From assembly GCA_022763115.1 (NCBI GenBank), contig JALEGJ010000110.1:1-46960 (forward strand): a stretch of 46,960 nt of DNA. The letters are read 5' to 3'. Below, one piece after another: positions 1-9,476 of this stretch. The notes below the pieces were generated by a model that was not told the DNA's origin, made no database searches, and was given only the letters and a program-made list of their open reading frames with translations. This DNA comes from Aquisalinus sp. GTDB taxonomy: Bacteria > Pseudomonadota > Alphaproteobacteria > Caulobacterales > Parvularculaceae. Numbering within the stretch: the first letter of the stretch is position 1; every line of letters begins with the position of its first letter. The position numbers and the translations under genes are program-made.

Positions 1-2
1 AA

Positions 3-980
3 ATGGTCGTTTTACTGACTGGGGCAGCCGGGTTCATCGGCTTCCATACCGCTCAGGGCCTGTTGAAGCGTGGCGACAAGGTGCTCGGCATCGATAATTT
101 GAATGCCTACTACTCCACGGACCTGAAACAGGGGCGCCTGAAGCAGCTGCAAGCCCACCCGGATTTCACCTTCGTGCAGGCCGAGCTGGCAGATGCAGAC
201 AGTCTGGCGAAGGCTGTCGCCGAAAAGGGCGTCACCCGCGTTGTCCATCTCGCGGCGCAGGCCGGGGTGCGCTATTCCATCGAAAATCCGGCGGCCTATG
301 TCTCCTCCAATCTTGTCGGCCATGCCAACATGCTGGCCCTCGCCCAGAAGCTGGAGGTGCGGCACATGGTCTATGCCTCGTCCTCTTCTGTTTATGGCGG
401 CAATCGCAAGACTCCGTTCAGCGAAGGGGACATGACGGATGATCCAGTGTCTTTCTATGGGGCGACCAAGAAATCGAATGAGCTGCTGGCGAATTCCTAT
501 GCCCGCCTTTATGGCCTGCCCTTGACGGGCTTGCGCTTTTTCACCGTGTACGGCCCATGGGGGCGCCCGGACATGGCCTACTGGATTTTCTCTGAGAAGA
601 TCAGTCGGGGGGAGCCGATCAGGATCTTCAACAATGGCCGCATGGGGCGGGATTTCACCTATGTCGATGATGTGGTCAGCGGCGTTCTGGCCGCGCTCGA
701 CAAGTCAGCCGTTCTGTCGGGCATGGCGGTGCCGCACCGGGTTTACAATATCGGCAATGACCATCCGGAAGAATTGATGAGTCTTGTCACGCTGGTGGAA
801 AAAGGCATGGGCCAGGAAGCGGCTAAAGAGTTTACCGAAATGCAGAAAGGCGATGTTGTTCATACGTGGGCAGACATTTCCCGGGCACGGTCAGAATTGC
901 GCTATTCCCCCGGTGTCCCGCTGGAGGACGGCATTGGCGAGTTCGTTTCCTGGTACAAGAAGAGTGGTTTTTGTCCGTGA
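3..980 (+). CDS. NAD-dependent sugar-nucleotide epimerase, UDP-glucuronate 4-epimerase-like
   Basis: This is an extended short-chain dehydrogenase that probably interconverts UDP-glucuronate and UDP-galacturonate in the cytoplasm for surface polysaccharide synthesis. The N-terminus carries the Rossmann glycine motif GAAGFIGFH (residues 7-15). The catalytic YxxxK occurs as YGATK near residue 152, after a serine-rich stretch ending SSSSVYG. The segment RFFTVYGPWGRPDMA is typical of the CapI/LpsL subgroup. The 325 residues are slightly short for that subgroup (about 335). The ATG lies two bases from the window edge, so its ribosome site and any upstream start are not visible. UDP-glucose dehydrogenase at 4547-5884, which would make the substrate UDP-glucuronate, supports the call. 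Substrate specificity is inferred; other UDP-hexose epimerases look similar. Confidence 0.88.
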   Translation: MVVLLTGAAGFIGFHTAQGLLKRGDKVLGIDNLNAYYSTDLKQGRLKQLQAHPDFTFVQAELADADSLAKAVAEKGVTRVVHLAAQAGVRYSIENPAAYVSSNLVGHANMLALAQKLEVRHMVYASSSSVYGGNRKTPFSEGDMTDDPVSFYGATKKSNELLANSYARLYGLPLTGLRFFTVYGPWGRPDMAYWIFSEKISRGEPIRIFNNGRMGRDFTYVDDVVSGVLAALDKSAVLSGMAVPHRVYNIGNDHPEELMSLVTLVEKGMGQEAAKEFTEMQKGDVVHTWADISRARSELRYSPGVPLEDGIGEFVSWYKKSGFCP

Positions 981-1149
981 TTGGATAAGGTGAGATGCCA
1001 ATAGTATTGGTGCTGCGATACAATAGCGCATAATTAAGACTCGTCGAAATTTGTTCAGTGTATTAACTAAATTTTTACAAGTCGAATCAGGATAGCCTGA
1101 CGAGCGTTAATCATATCTATTATCGGCAATATGCTATCTATACGAAATT

Positions 1150-2067
1150 TCACGCATCAGTGTAGTCAGTAGGCATGAAGTAGTCAGTTCCAGTCAGTAT
1201 GCATGACGTGACCCTTACTTCATAGCGATCCAGATTGCTCTGTTGACTCACCTTTTCATTGGCAATTCGCATCAATGCTCCTTCAGCGTTCCTTATGGCA
1301 ACGTTCCTGGTATAAGAGCTGTCGTGCTCGCCTACCCGTCTGTTTATCTGTTGAACACCTTCTTGAGTTTCTTTATCTGCTAATTCGCCAAGAGAGTTGA
1401 AGTAATGGATAACTCCCATCCATTCGTATTTGTCGCGAGCCATCCTTCCGAAGCTGCGTTCCACTTCCAATTTGTGTTCAGAATTCAATAGCCCTTCGTC
1501 GTCAATTATGGGCGCTTGTGCTGGGAAATTTTCCGAGTAATCCTTGTCATCCTGACTTTCCCAGACTTGATCTTTCGCATCAAACCCGAAGAAAACTGCC
1601 GTATTTCCACGTACCCATGAGCGATAGCCTTCGGAGTTAAACATCCTGAGACCATCTTGTTGAAGCATTGTCAGCAATGCTTCTTGCTCGGTGATTGGCA
1701 GCTGATGCACTGAGTGCAATAGCTTAGTTTCCGATTCAATTATTTGGTGGGCCTTTTCCCAATGACCATTATTGCATGCTTTTTCTAGTGATAGATAGGT
1801 CGGACGCAATTTCCGAAAGAGTTTTTTCCTGAGGCCCCTGGCCTTACGTTCAGCCATTGGTTGCGAGCTAGCGCTCTGCTCATCACCGATGAATGCAGTT
1901 TTCACTTTGCGCTCATCGCGGACAATATTCACTTTGTATGAGTCGAATATCTTAACGATATTGATCTTCATACCTGCACTATCGGTCAGGATCACTTGAA
2001 AATCACCCTGTCCCAACGCAATCCCACATTTAGTACCCCAAGAGTGTAAGTGTGCGTACTTTGCCAT
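1150..2067 (-). CDS. Hypothetical protein, orphan in an AT-rich patch
   Basis: I do not recognise this 305-residue protein. It has no signal peptide or membrane helix. The first 65 or so residues alternate hydrophobic and polar positions and look beta-rich. A very basic stretch with many Arg and Lys follows (about residues 75-92), then a mostly helical, charged body. The gene is clearly more AT-rich than its neighbours and uses codons unlike them. It interrupts the stretch between the epimerase and the ergothioneine genes and points the opposite way. A GAGCAAGC-type purine-rich stretch lies just before the ATG. Composition and isolation suggest horizontal acquisition; function is unknown. Confidence 0.7.
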   Translation of the reverse strand: MAKYAHLHSWGTKCGIALGQGDFQVILTDSAGMKINIVKIFDSYKVNIVRDERKVKTAFIGDEQSASSQPMAERKARGLRKKLFRKLRPTYLSLEKACNNGHWEKAHQIIESETKLLHSVHQLPITEQEALLTMLQQDGLRMFNSEGYRSWVRGNTAVFFGFDAKDQVWESQDDKDYSENFPAQAPIIDDEGLLNSEHKLEVERSFGRMARDKYEWMGVIHYFNSLGELADKETQEGVQQINRRVGEHDSSYTRNVAIRNAEGALMRIANEKVSQQSNLDRYEVRVTSCILTGTDYFMPTDYTDA

Positions 2068-2166
2068 TCAGCTTGCTCCTCACTAAACGCCTCATCTGAG
2101 ACCAGCCATTCAATTATAACCGGTGATCTAGAAACCGATACCCCTATGAGCGAACGCCACTCTTAA

Positions 2167-2194
2167 GCATACGATAATGTCCTTTATCTTATGC
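2167..2194. repeat. Imperfect inverted repeat upstream of egtB
   Basis: The arms GCATACGATAA (2167-2177) and TTATCTTATGC (2184-2194) are inverted with one mismatch around a 6-base centre. The repeat lies between the divergent orphan gene and egtB. It may be an operator or a weak hairpin. The rest of 2068-2319 is AT-rich. It holds two possible egtB promoters (TTGACC 2209 with TATCAG 2233; TTGGCT 2264 with TATCCT 2286), neither convincing. Confidence 0.4.
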
Positions 2195-2319
2195 TGTTTG
2201 AGCGACGGTTGACCGGCAAAGACGGCTATCGATATCAGTAACCGTACCATAAAAAATCCCGACTTGGCTGTTGTCACTGGCGGTGTATCCTGCAAAGACC
2301 CGTTTCACAGGAGACCTGA

Positions 2320-3585
2320 TTGGCCAAGAATTTACCAGCACAGGAACTGTCCCATCTTCAGGATGCCTATCAGCGCATCCGGGGTGAAACGCTGGGTCTG
2401 GCTGACGGTCTTTCTGATGCCGATGCAACGGCGCAATCGATGCCCGATGCCAGCCCGGCAAAATGGCATCTGGCACACACCAGCTGGTTTTTCGAGACAT
2501 TTATCCTTGCGCCCCATATCCCCGGCTATGACCTCTTTCACGAGGCGTATAATTTCCTCTTCAACTCCTATTATGAGGCGGTGGGCGCGCGCCACCCGAG
2601 GCCGCAGCGCGGACTGCTGACCCGGCCCTCGCTTGACGAAGTAAAAGCCTATCGGTTGCATGTGGATGAAGCGATCATGGCGATTTCCGCCGAGAGCTTC
2701 ACCGGACAGATGGGCGCCCTGCTGGAACTGGGCTTACATCATGAGCAGCAGCATCAGGAATTATTACTGACCGACATCCTGCATCTATTTGCCCAGAACC
2801 CTCTCAAGCCCGCCTGGCGCAACCCGGTGCCTCTGGAAGTGATTGATGAGGACACATCATCAGCCCCGGTCTGGCAGGAATTTCCCGGCGGCGTTCTGAC
2901 CGTCGGGCATACAGGCAACGAATTTGCCTTTGACTGTGAGGGGCCTGCTCACGACTGTGTGGTGCGGCCATTTGCTCTTGCACCCCGCGCTGTCACCAAC
3001 GCTGAGTGGCTCGGTTTCATGCAAGATGGTGGCTATGAGAACCCGAAACTCTGGCTCGCCGATGGCTGGGACGTGGTGCAACGGCAAGGCTGGCAGGCCC
3101 CTTTATATTGGCAGCGGGCGGATGATGGCTGGGCGCAAATGACCTTGCGCGGTTTGCAGCCGGTGCACATGCAGGCGCCGGTGTCGCATATCAGCTATTA
3201 CGAGGCGGATGCCTATGCGACCTGGGCCGGGGCGCGCCTGCCAACGGAGCAGGAGTGGGAACAGGCAAGCCTGACCGTTGAGGTGACAGGCAATTTCGCT
3301 GGCGCAGAGCGTTTTCGCCCCCGGCCGCAAACAGGGCCGGGATTGACCGGCATGTTCGGGGATGTCTGGGAGTGGACGCAAAGTCCGTTTACGGCCTATC
3401 CCGGTTTCAGGGTGTCTGATGGTGCTATGGGGGAATATAACGGCAAGTTCATGAGTGGGCAGATGGTTTTGCGCGGTGGCTCCTGTGTTACGCCGGAAGG
3501 GCATATCAGGCCGACATACAGAAACTTCTTTCATCCGGATAAAAGGTGGCAGTTCTCGGGGCTTCGCCTCGCCAGGGACTGCTGA
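2320..3585 (+). CDS. egtB: Ergothioneine biosynthesis protein EgtB (sulfoxide synthase)
   Basis: EgtB is a non-heme iron enzyme that uses oxygen to join a thiol donor (gamma-glutamylcysteine or cysteine) to hercynine. The N-terminal DinB_2-type domain carries the expected iron ligands: WHLAHT (His53) and HHEQQHQE (His141, His145). The C-terminal half is a formylglycine-generating-enzyme fold, seen in PTEQEWEQA, GDVWEWTQSPF and VLRGGSC followed by an RPTYRNFF-type ending. The length of 421 residues is normal. The start is a TTG at 2320, chosen because CAGGAG (2308-2313) lies just upstream and the protein aligns from there. egtD follows after 6 bases, so the two are surely one operon. egtA, egtC and egtE are not in the window. 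Confidence 0.93.
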   Translation: MAKNLPAQELSHLQDAYQRIRGETLGLADGLSDADATAQSMPDASPAKWHLAHTSWFFETFILAPHIPGYDLFHEAYNFLFNSYYEAVGARHPRPQRGLLTRPSLDEVKAYRLHVDEAIMAISAESFTGQMGALLELGLHHEQQHQELLLTDILHLFAQNPLKPAWRNPVPLEVIDEDTSSAPVWQEFPGGVLTVGHTGNEFAFDCEGPAHDCVVRPFALAPRAVTNAEWLGFMQDGGYENPKLWLADGWDVVQRQGWQAPLYWQRADDGWAQMTLRGLQPVHMQAPVSHISYYEADAYATWAGARLPTEQEWEQASLTVEVTGNFAGAERFRPRPQTGPGLTGMFGDVWEWTQSPFTAYPGFRVSDGAMGEYNGKFMSGQMVLRGGSCVTPEGHIRPTYRNFFHPDKRWQFSGLRLARDC

Positions 3586-3591
3586 GACAGT

Positions 3592-4542
3592 ATGCTGAAG
3601 AAAAAACAACTGGCTGACTCAGCCAGCGATGATTTTGCTGCGGACGTTCTGGCCAGTCTCAGGGCCGATCCACCCTCCATTTCCAGCAAGTGGCTGTATG
3701 ATACGCAAGGCTCTGCCCTGTTTGAGCAGATCACCCGGGTTGAAGATTACTATCTCACCAGAACCGAGGCAGCGATTTTTGATGAAGCATTTCCGGCTCT
3801 CGCTGACATGTTCGGGCCGGGTATGGCGATTACGGAATTTGGCAGCGGCGCCAGTATCAAAACACGCCGCCTGCTGACGGCTCTTGAGCCACAACTCTAT
3901 GTGCCGATAGATGTGGCAGAGGAGTTTCTGCAGGACGCGGCCGAGGAATTGCACGCCCTGTTTCCGAAGCTGGAGATCATCCCGCTGGTGGCTGACCTGA
4001 CCGCGCCCTATGAATTGCCGGAAGCGTTCACGCGCAAGAATCGACGTCTTGGGTTTTTCCCCGGCTCCACGATTGGCAACTTTCCGGAAGAAGTTGCTGT
4101 GCAGTTCCTGCGCGGCGCCAGGGCCGCCATGGGCGACAAGGCGCATCTTTTGATTAGTGCTGACCTTGTGAAGGACAAGGATGTTCTGGAGCGCGCCTAT
4201 GATGACAGCGAAGGCGTGACCCGCCAGTTTACCCTGAATCTTCTGACACGGATGAACCGGGAATTATCAGCTGACTTTGACATATCGCAGTTTCGCCATG
4301 TCTCCCGGTTCAATACCGAAAAAAGCCGTATCGAAATCTTTGTGGAGTCTTTGGCGGCACAGACGGTCAGCATTGCGGGGGAGGCCTTCACCTTTGAGAA
4401 AGGTGATCGTATCCAGACAGAGTATTCCTATAAATATACGCAAGAGAGTTTCGCGCAGCTCCTCAGCCAGTCGGGTTGGGAGGTAGAGCAAGTCTGGACC
4501 GACCCCAATGACTGGTTCGGCGTCTTCCTGGCAAGCGCCTGA
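3592..4542 (+). CDS. egtD: L-histidine N(alpha)-methyltransferase EgtD
   Basis: EgtD trimethylates histidine with S-adenosylmethionine to give hercynine, the substrate of EgtB. Recognisable family segments are KWLYDTQGSALFEQIT (33-48), the SAM-binding EFGSGAS (82-88), and FPGSTIGNF near 150. The C-terminal ending with WFGVFLA is also typical. The length of 316 residues fits the family (about 320). It starts 6 bases after egtB with only a weak ribosome site, so translation is probably coupled. The end lies 4 bases from the convergent ugd stop, with no visible terminator between them. Together with egtB it gives the two core steps of ergothioneine synthesis, an antioxidant thiol. Confidence 0.93.
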   Translation: MLKKKQLADSASDDFAADVLASLRADPPSISSKWLYDTQGSALFEQITRVEDYYLTRTEAAIFDEAFPALADMFGPGMAITEFGSGASIKTRRLLTALEPQLYVPIDVAEEFLQDAAEELHALFPKLEIIPLVADLTAPYELPEAFTRKNRRLGFFPGSTIGNFPEEVAVQFLRGARAAMGDKAHLLISADLVKDKDVLERAYDDSEGVTRQFTLNLLTRMNRELSADFDISQFRHVSRFNTEKSRIEIFVESLAAQTVSIAGEAFTFEKGDRIQTEYSYKYTQESFAQLLSQSGWEVEQVWTDPNDWFGVFLASA

Positions 4543-4546
4543 TCGT

Positions 4547-5884
4547 CTAGCGTTCAACCGGCACTGACGGGCGGCCGATTGAGTGATATGCGAAACCTTG
4601 CTCCGCCATGTAGTCCGGCTTGTAGATGTTACGCAGATCGACAATGGTTGGTGTTGAGAGCAGGGATTTAAGACGCTCAAGATCAAGCGCTCTGTAGGCG
4701 TCCCATTCTGTGATGATCGCTGTCAGGTCAGCGCCTTCAAGCGCGTGGTAGGGGCCGTCGCAATACATGATTGTGTCGCCGAAATGTTTCCGGGCTTCCT
4801 CCATGCCCGCCGGATCATGCGCGCGAATAGTGGCGCCCGCTTCGATCAGGGCCGGGATGATGTCGAGTGACGGGCTGTCGCGCATGTCGTCCGTGTTGGG
4901 CTTGAAGGTCAGGCCGAGGACAGCAATCGTCTTGCCGTTCAGATCGCCGCCTGCCGCAACCTTGATGCGTTCTGCCATGGCTTTCTTGCGCTGGTCATTG
5001 ATCTCGACAACTGCCTCGACGATTTTTGTCGGCGCTTCAAACTGCTGTGCAGTGCGCACCAGAGCTAACGTGTCTTTCGGGAAGCAGGAGCCGCCATAAC
5101 CGGGCCCGGCATGCAGGAACTTGCCGCCGATGCGGCCATCAAGACCGATGCCTTTCGCGACTTCCTGAACATTTGCGCCCACTTTTTCGCACAGGTCTGC
5201 CATTTCGTTGATGAACGTGATCTTGGTCGCAAGGAACGCATTGGCCGCATATTTGATCAGTTCGGACGTCACACGATTGGTGATGACCATCGGTGTCTCG
5301 TTGATGAACAGCGGGCGGTAGAGTTCGCGCATGACGGCTGCCGCGTGGTCGTCCTCAACACCGCAGACAACGCGGTCCGGCCGTTTGAAGTCCTCAATGG
5401 CAGCACCTTCACGCAAGAACTCGGGGTTCGAGGCCACAGAGAAATCGATGCCAGCTTTCAGGTCCTTGCGCTCCAGCTTGATGATGTCTTCAACTTCGCT
5501 GCCGGTGCCGACCGGGACCGTGGATTTCGTGATGACGACTGTATAGCCCTGGAGCAGAGTTGCGATTTCTTCCGCAGCAGCATGGACATAGGAAAGATCG
5601 GCGAAGCCGTCGCCGCGTCGTGACGGGGTGCCAACAGCAATGAAAACGGCATCAGCACCGGGCACAGCAGCGCCGAGGTCTGTCGTGAAAGACAGGCGCT
5701 CGGCGGCCACGTTGTCGGCCACCAGCTTTTCGAGGCCGGGCTCGTAAATCGGGATTTCGCCTTTTTGCAGACGCTCGATCTTGCTCTCATCCTTGTCCAC
5801 GCAGATGACTGTGTGACCAAAGTCAGAAAAACAGGCGCCGGAAACCAATCCAACATATCCGGTTCCGATCATCGCGACCCGCAT
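4547..5884 (-). CDS. ugd: UDP-glucose 6-dehydrogenase
   Basis: This enzyme oxidises UDP-glucose to UDP-glucuronate with two NAD+, in the cytoplasm, for capsule, exopolysaccharide or lipopolysaccharide sugars. The N-terminal Rossmann motif is GTGYVGLVSG (residues 7-16). The catalytic cysteine is Cys267 in GYGGSCFPKD. The segment LTFKPNTDDMRDSPS near 325 is the C-terminal UDP-binding domain signature. The 445 residues are normal. An AAGGAG ribosome site precedes the ATG. It is transcribed alone, away from pckA and toward egtD. The product could feed the epimerase at 3-980, and the two may once have been part of a single polysaccharide locus. Confidence 0.95.
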   Translation of the reverse strand: MRVAMIGTGYVGLVSGACFSDFGHTVICVDKDESKIERLQKGEIPIYEPGLEKLVADNVAAERLSFTTDLGAAVPGADAVFIAVGTPSRRGDGFADLSYVHAAAEEIATLLQGYTVVITKSTVPVGTGSEVEDIIKLERKDLKAGIDFSVASNPEFLREGAAIEDFKRPDRVVCGVEDDHAAAVMRELYRPLFINETPMVITNRVTSELIKYAANAFLATKITFINEMADLCEKVGANVQEVAKGIGLDGRIGGKFLHAGPGYGGSCFPKDTLALVRTAQQFEAPTKIVEAVVEINDQRKKAMAERIKVAAGGDLNGKTIAVLGLTFKPNTDDMRDSPSLDIIPALIEAGATIRAHDPAGMEEARKHFGDTIMYCDGPYHALEGADLTAIITEWDAYRALDLERLKSLLSTPTIVDLRNIYKPDYMAEQGFAYHSIGRPSVPVER

Positions 5885-6066
5885 GGGCGTACTCCTTCAA
5901 TTCATTTCGTCGAGTGAAGGGTTCCTTACGCGCTTGTTTTCGGTTTGACCAGCATGGCATTGAGGTCACATGAAAAACACCCAAAACACTCCCGAATGTT
6001 TGCAGTCCTGCGCCCCTGCCTGTAAGGAGACGGCCTACATATAAAACACTGTCGTGGAGGATAGTT

Positions 6067-7665
6067 ATGGACGGAGCGGCCCTGGGCAAGGAATCGCTGT
6101 TGGCGGATATCGGTTTCAGAAATCTTGAGAAGGCATACTTCAATCTGAAAGAGCCTGCACTCTACGAAATATCTGTGCGCCGCGGCGAAGGTGAAATTGC
6201 CCTGCATGGGCCGCTGGTCGTTAAAACCGGCAAGCACACCGGACGCTCGGCCAAAGATAAATACATCGTCCGTCATTATGCGTCTGAAGGAAACATCTGG
6301 TGGGATAATGCTGCAGAGATGTCTCCCGAGCAGTTCGATACGCTGAAAGAAGACATGATCGCCTATGCAGAAGGCAAGGAACTGTTTGTGCAGGATCTGT
6401 TTGGCGGAGCTGATCCGCGCCACCGTCTCAGCGTGCGTGTGGTAACCGAACTGGCCTGGCACTCCCTGTTTATTCGCCATCTGTTACGACGCCCTGATGT
6501 GGAAGAGCTGGAAAACTTCCAGTCCGGTTTCACCATCGTTAATCTCCCTGGTTTCAAGGCAGACACAGAACGCCATGGCACCCAGAGTGAAACGGTTATT
6601 GCCTGTGACTTTGATCGCCGCACAATCCTGATTTGCGGCACGTCCTATGCCGGTGAAACTAAAAAATCCGTGTTCACCATTCTGAATTACCTGCTGCCTG
6701 AAAAAGGCATCATGCCCATGCACTGCTCGGTCAATGTCGGCAAGCAGGGCGACTCGGCAATTTTCTTTGGCCTGTCCGGCACGGGCAAAACAACGCTATC
6801 GGCTGACCCGAACCGTGAGTTGATTGGTGATGATGAGCATGGCTGGTCACCGGACGGCTTGTTCAACTTTGAAGGCGGCTGTTATGCCAAGATGATCCGT
6901 CTGTCGGCAACAGCCGAGCCCGAGATCTATGCGACCACACAGCGCTTTGGTACGGTGCTGGAAAATGTGGTTATGGACCCGGTGACGCGGGCATTGGACC
7001 TCGATGATCCAACATTGGCGGAAAACTCACGCGGGGCGTATCCGATTGAGTACATCCCCAACGCCAATCTTGAAGGCGTTGCCGGTCATCCAAAGAACGT
7101 CATTATGCTGACAGCAGATGCCTTTGGTGTCATGCCGCCAATCGCGAGATTGACTTCGGCGCAGGCCATGTATCACTTCCTGTCCGGCTTTACCGCAAAA
7201 GTCGCCGGCACAGAAAAAGGCCTTGGCAATGAGCCACAGCCGACATTTTCGACCTGCTTCGGTGCGCCGTTCATGCCGCGCCATCCATCAATCTATGGCG
7301 ACCTGCTCGGCAAGCTGATTGAGGAGCATGATGTGACCTGTTGGCTCGTTAATACAGGCTGGACAGGTGGTCCGTTCGGTGAGGGCGAGCGTATGCCGAT
7401 CCGTGTGACTCGCCTTCTGCTGAATGCGGCGCTTGACGGCTCCTTGAATGATAAAGAATTCCGCACGGACGAAACCTTTGGTTTTGAAGTCCCGCTGGAA
7501 GCCAACGAAGTTCTGGCGAAAACGCTGAACCCGCGCGACACCTGGAAAGACAGTGCTGCCTATGACGCACAGGCCGCCAAACTGGCGGGCATGTTCGTTG
7601 AGAACTTCGGTAAGTTTGAGGCCTATGTCAGCGATGAAGTGAAGGCTGCTGCGCCGCGCGTCTGA
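6067..7665 (+). CDS. pckA: Phosphoenolpyruvate carboxykinase (ATP)
   Basis: PckA converts oxaloacetate and ATP to phosphoenolpyruvate, CO2 and ADP, the first committed step of gluconeogenesis. The P-loop GLSGTGKT (235-242) and the metal/ATP-binding segment DDEHGW (255-260) are present. [12 protein letters not shown] and the adenine-site region [13 protein letters not shown] are also intact. At 532 residues it is full length. GGAGGA at 6056-6061 supports the ATG at 6067. Its stop overlaps the start of the Nramp-like gene by one base. In rhizobia pckA usually lies beside chvI; here it is 26 kb away. The DASS dicarboxylate transporter nearby fits growth on C4 acids. Confidence 0.96.
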   Translation: MDGAALGKESLLADIGFRNLEKAYFNLKEPALYEISVRRGEGEIALHGPLVVKTGKHTGRSAKDKYIVRHYASEGNIWWDNAAEMSPEQFDTLKEDMIAYAEGKELFVQDLFGGADPRHRLSVRVVTELAWHSLFIRHLLRRPDVEELENFQSGFTIVNLPGFKADTERHGTQSETVIACDFDRRTILICGTSYAGETKKSVFTILNYLLPEKGIMPMHCSVNVGKQGDSAIFFGLSGTGKTTLSADPNRELIGDDEHGWSPDGLFNFEGGCYAKMIRLSATAEPEIYATTQRFGTVLENVVMDPVTRALDLDDPTLAENSRGAYPIEYIPNANLEGVAGHPKNVIMLTADAFGVMPPIARLTSAQAMYHFLSGFTAKVAGTEKGLGNEPQPTFSTCFGAPFMPRHPSIYGDLLGKLIEEHDVTCWLVNTGWTGGPFGEGERMPIRVTRLLLNAALDGSLNDKEFRTDETFGFEVPLEANEVLAKTLNPRDTWKDSAAYDAQAAKLAGMFVENFGKFEAYVSDEVKAAAPRV

Positions 7666-8891
7666 TGGGGAAGCTGAAACTGCCGTTTGGTCCCGGCGCG
7701 CTGGTCGCGGCGGCATTTATTGGCCCGGGCACGGTAACGGCGTGTACGGTTGCCGGGGCAAATTTCGGGTTTGCCCTGATCTGGGCGCTGGTCTTTGCAA
7801 CAGTTTCGGCCATCATCCTGCAGGAAATGTCGGCGCGCCTCGGCGTTGTCTCCGGCAAGGGACTGGGCGCGGTGTTTGTCGACACAATGCCCGCGCCCGC
7901 CTTGCGCTATGCCGTGATCGGACTTGTTATCTCGGCGCTTTACATCGGCAATGCGGCGTATGAGTCAGGCAATATCGCCGGGGCGGCCCTTGGCATGGAA
8001 GCACTGCTGACCGGGTTGGGCCTGCCGTTCAAGGTATATATCGGGAGCATCGCCCTGCTGGCCGGGTTGTTGCTCTGGCGCGGCAGTTATCAGCTGCTAG
8101 AACGTATCCTTGTCAGCCTTGTGCTGGTCATGGCGTTTGCGTTTCTCGTGGCGGTACTGATTATCCGACCGGATATTGCGGCGCTGCTGGCGGGACTCAG
8201 GCCCACCGTGCCGGATGGCAGCCTGTTGCTGGTATTGGCCCTGATTGGCACGACTGTCGTGCCGTATAATCTCTTCCTGCACGCAGCGGCTTCGGCAGAT
8301 CGCTGGCAGGGGCATGAAGCGCCGGTCAACGCGGCCCGGCAGGATACGATTTTCTCGGTCGGACTCGGTGGGCTCATTTCAATTCTGATCCTGTCTACAG
8401 CAGCGGCCAGCCTTTTTGGCAGCGGTGTCGCCGTGGAAAACGCCGCCGATATGGCACAGCAGCTGGAGCCTGCCTTCGGCATTGCCGCGACCTGGCTGGT
8501 CGCGACCGGGCTTTTTGCCGCCGGCCTTTCCTCTGCGATCACGGCACCGCTGGCGACCGCCTATGCTGTAAGTGAATGTCTTGGCTGGGCGCGGGATACG
8601 CAGTCTTTCCGCTTCCGGGCGATAGCTCTCAGTATTTTGCTGATTGGTACAGTGGTCGGATTATCTGGTGTTCGGCCGGTCTCGGTGATTCTTTTTGCGC
8701 AACTGGCGAACGGCTTGCTGTTACCGGTTGTCGCGGTATTTCTGCTATATGCCATGAACCAGCGCCGCATTCTTGGCAATCAGGTCAACTCCCTGGCGAC
8801 GAACCTGATCGGCGGCGCGGTTGTGCTGGTCACCTTCCTGATCGGCGCGCGACTGGTTTTTCTGGTCGTCACGCGCCTTGCAGGTGGATGA
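7665..8891 (+). CDS. Nramp-like membrane transporter lacking the canonical metal-binding motifs
   Basis: This 408-residue inner-membrane protein has about 11 hydrophobic segments and the overall Nramp (MntH/SLC11) pattern. Examples are FGPGALVAAAFIGPGT at the first helix, LSARLGVVSGK-like sequence after the second, and VVPYNLFLHAA at the sixth. The metal-binding residues of true Nramps are changed. DPGN in helix 1 reads GPGT, and MPHN in helix 6 reads VPYN. It may therefore carry a different cation or use another mechanism. The ATG overlaps the pckA stop (TGATG), so it is translationally coupled to pckA. It ends directly against the convergent lipoprotein gene, with no space between the stops. 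Confidence 0.85.
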   Translation: MGKLKLPFGPGALVAAAFIGPGTVTACTVAGANFGFALIWALVFATVSAIILQEMSARLGVVSGKGLGAVFVDTMPAPALRYAVIGLVISALYIGNAAYESGNIAGAALGMEALLTGLGLPFKVYIGSIALLAGLLLWRGSYQLLERILVSLVLVMAFAFLVAVLIIRPDIAALLAGLRPTVPDGSLLLVLALIGTTVVPYNLFLHAAASADRWQGHEAPVNAARQDTIFSVGLGGLISILILSTAAASLFGSGVAVENAADMAQQLEPAFGIAATWLVATGLFAAGLSSAITAPLATAYAVSECLGWARDTQSFRFRAIALSILLIGTVVGLSGVRPVSVILFAQLANGLLLPVVAVFLLYAMNQRRILGNQVNSLATNLIGGAVVLVTFLIGARLVFLVVTRLAGG

Positions 8892-9386
8892 TTATCTGAC
8901 ATTCATGCGGGGGCGGATGTTCTGCTGCACGGTCCGGGCGTCATAGGCATTCGGGGTTGCAGGCTTTTCACCATTGCCCATGACAATTTCCAGAATACGC
9001 ACACTTGAAGAGGAAATCTGTCCGCCACCAAGGCCAATCCCGACCCCGACGCCAACACCGCTGCCAAAACTTCCTGTAGAGCCACCAATCCGGACTGATG
9101 ATCCCGAGTTGCGATTGCCGCTATTTTCTGTGTCGGCACTGACGATTTCAAACCAGTCATACCCGTTTGCAATGGTCAACTCGGCGGCACGCAATAGCGC
9201 ATAGTCACTCGCGACGCTGGAATTATTGGCGCGATAGCTGATGCGATAGCGATTGCTCTCAATGGCAGTGTCACGATAGCCATAGCTTCTGTCAGAACTG
9301 GCTTGCTGATAGGCGGGTACGGAACTGGCGCAAGCGGCAAGGGCCAGTGTGGCGATACCGACTGTGAAAAGGCGAGAAATGGGCAT
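8892..9386 (-). CDS. CC0125/CC1285-type lipoprotein
   Basis: A small exported lipoprotein of 164 residues. It has a signal peptide ending in the lipobox LAAC (Cys19), then an alpha/beta domain with YRISYRANNSS and LLRAAELTIANGYDWFEIV. That block is shared by the CC0125/CC1285 family, named after Caulobacter proteins. A glycine-rich run (GSGVGVGVGIGLGGG, about 110-124) separates this block from a short C-terminal strand. The function of the family is not known to me. AAGGAGG lies upstream of the ATG. The stop touches that of the Nramp-like gene, so the two transcripts must terminate within each other or overlap. Confidence 0.8.
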   Translation of the reverse strand: MPISRLFTVGIATLALAACASSVPAYQQASSDRSYGYRDTAIESNRYRISYRANNSSVASDYALLRAAELTIANGYDWFEIVSADTENSGNRNSGSSVRIGGSTGSFGSGVGVGVGIGLGGGQISSSSVRILEIVMGNGEKPATPNAYDARTVQQNIRPRMNVR

Positions 9387-9476
9387 AATGGTAACTCCTC
9401 CTTATGAGATAACAGGAGCCTAGCACGAACAGCGCATAAGACGAAATCATGCTGCCATGACGGAAATGCGCCTTGG

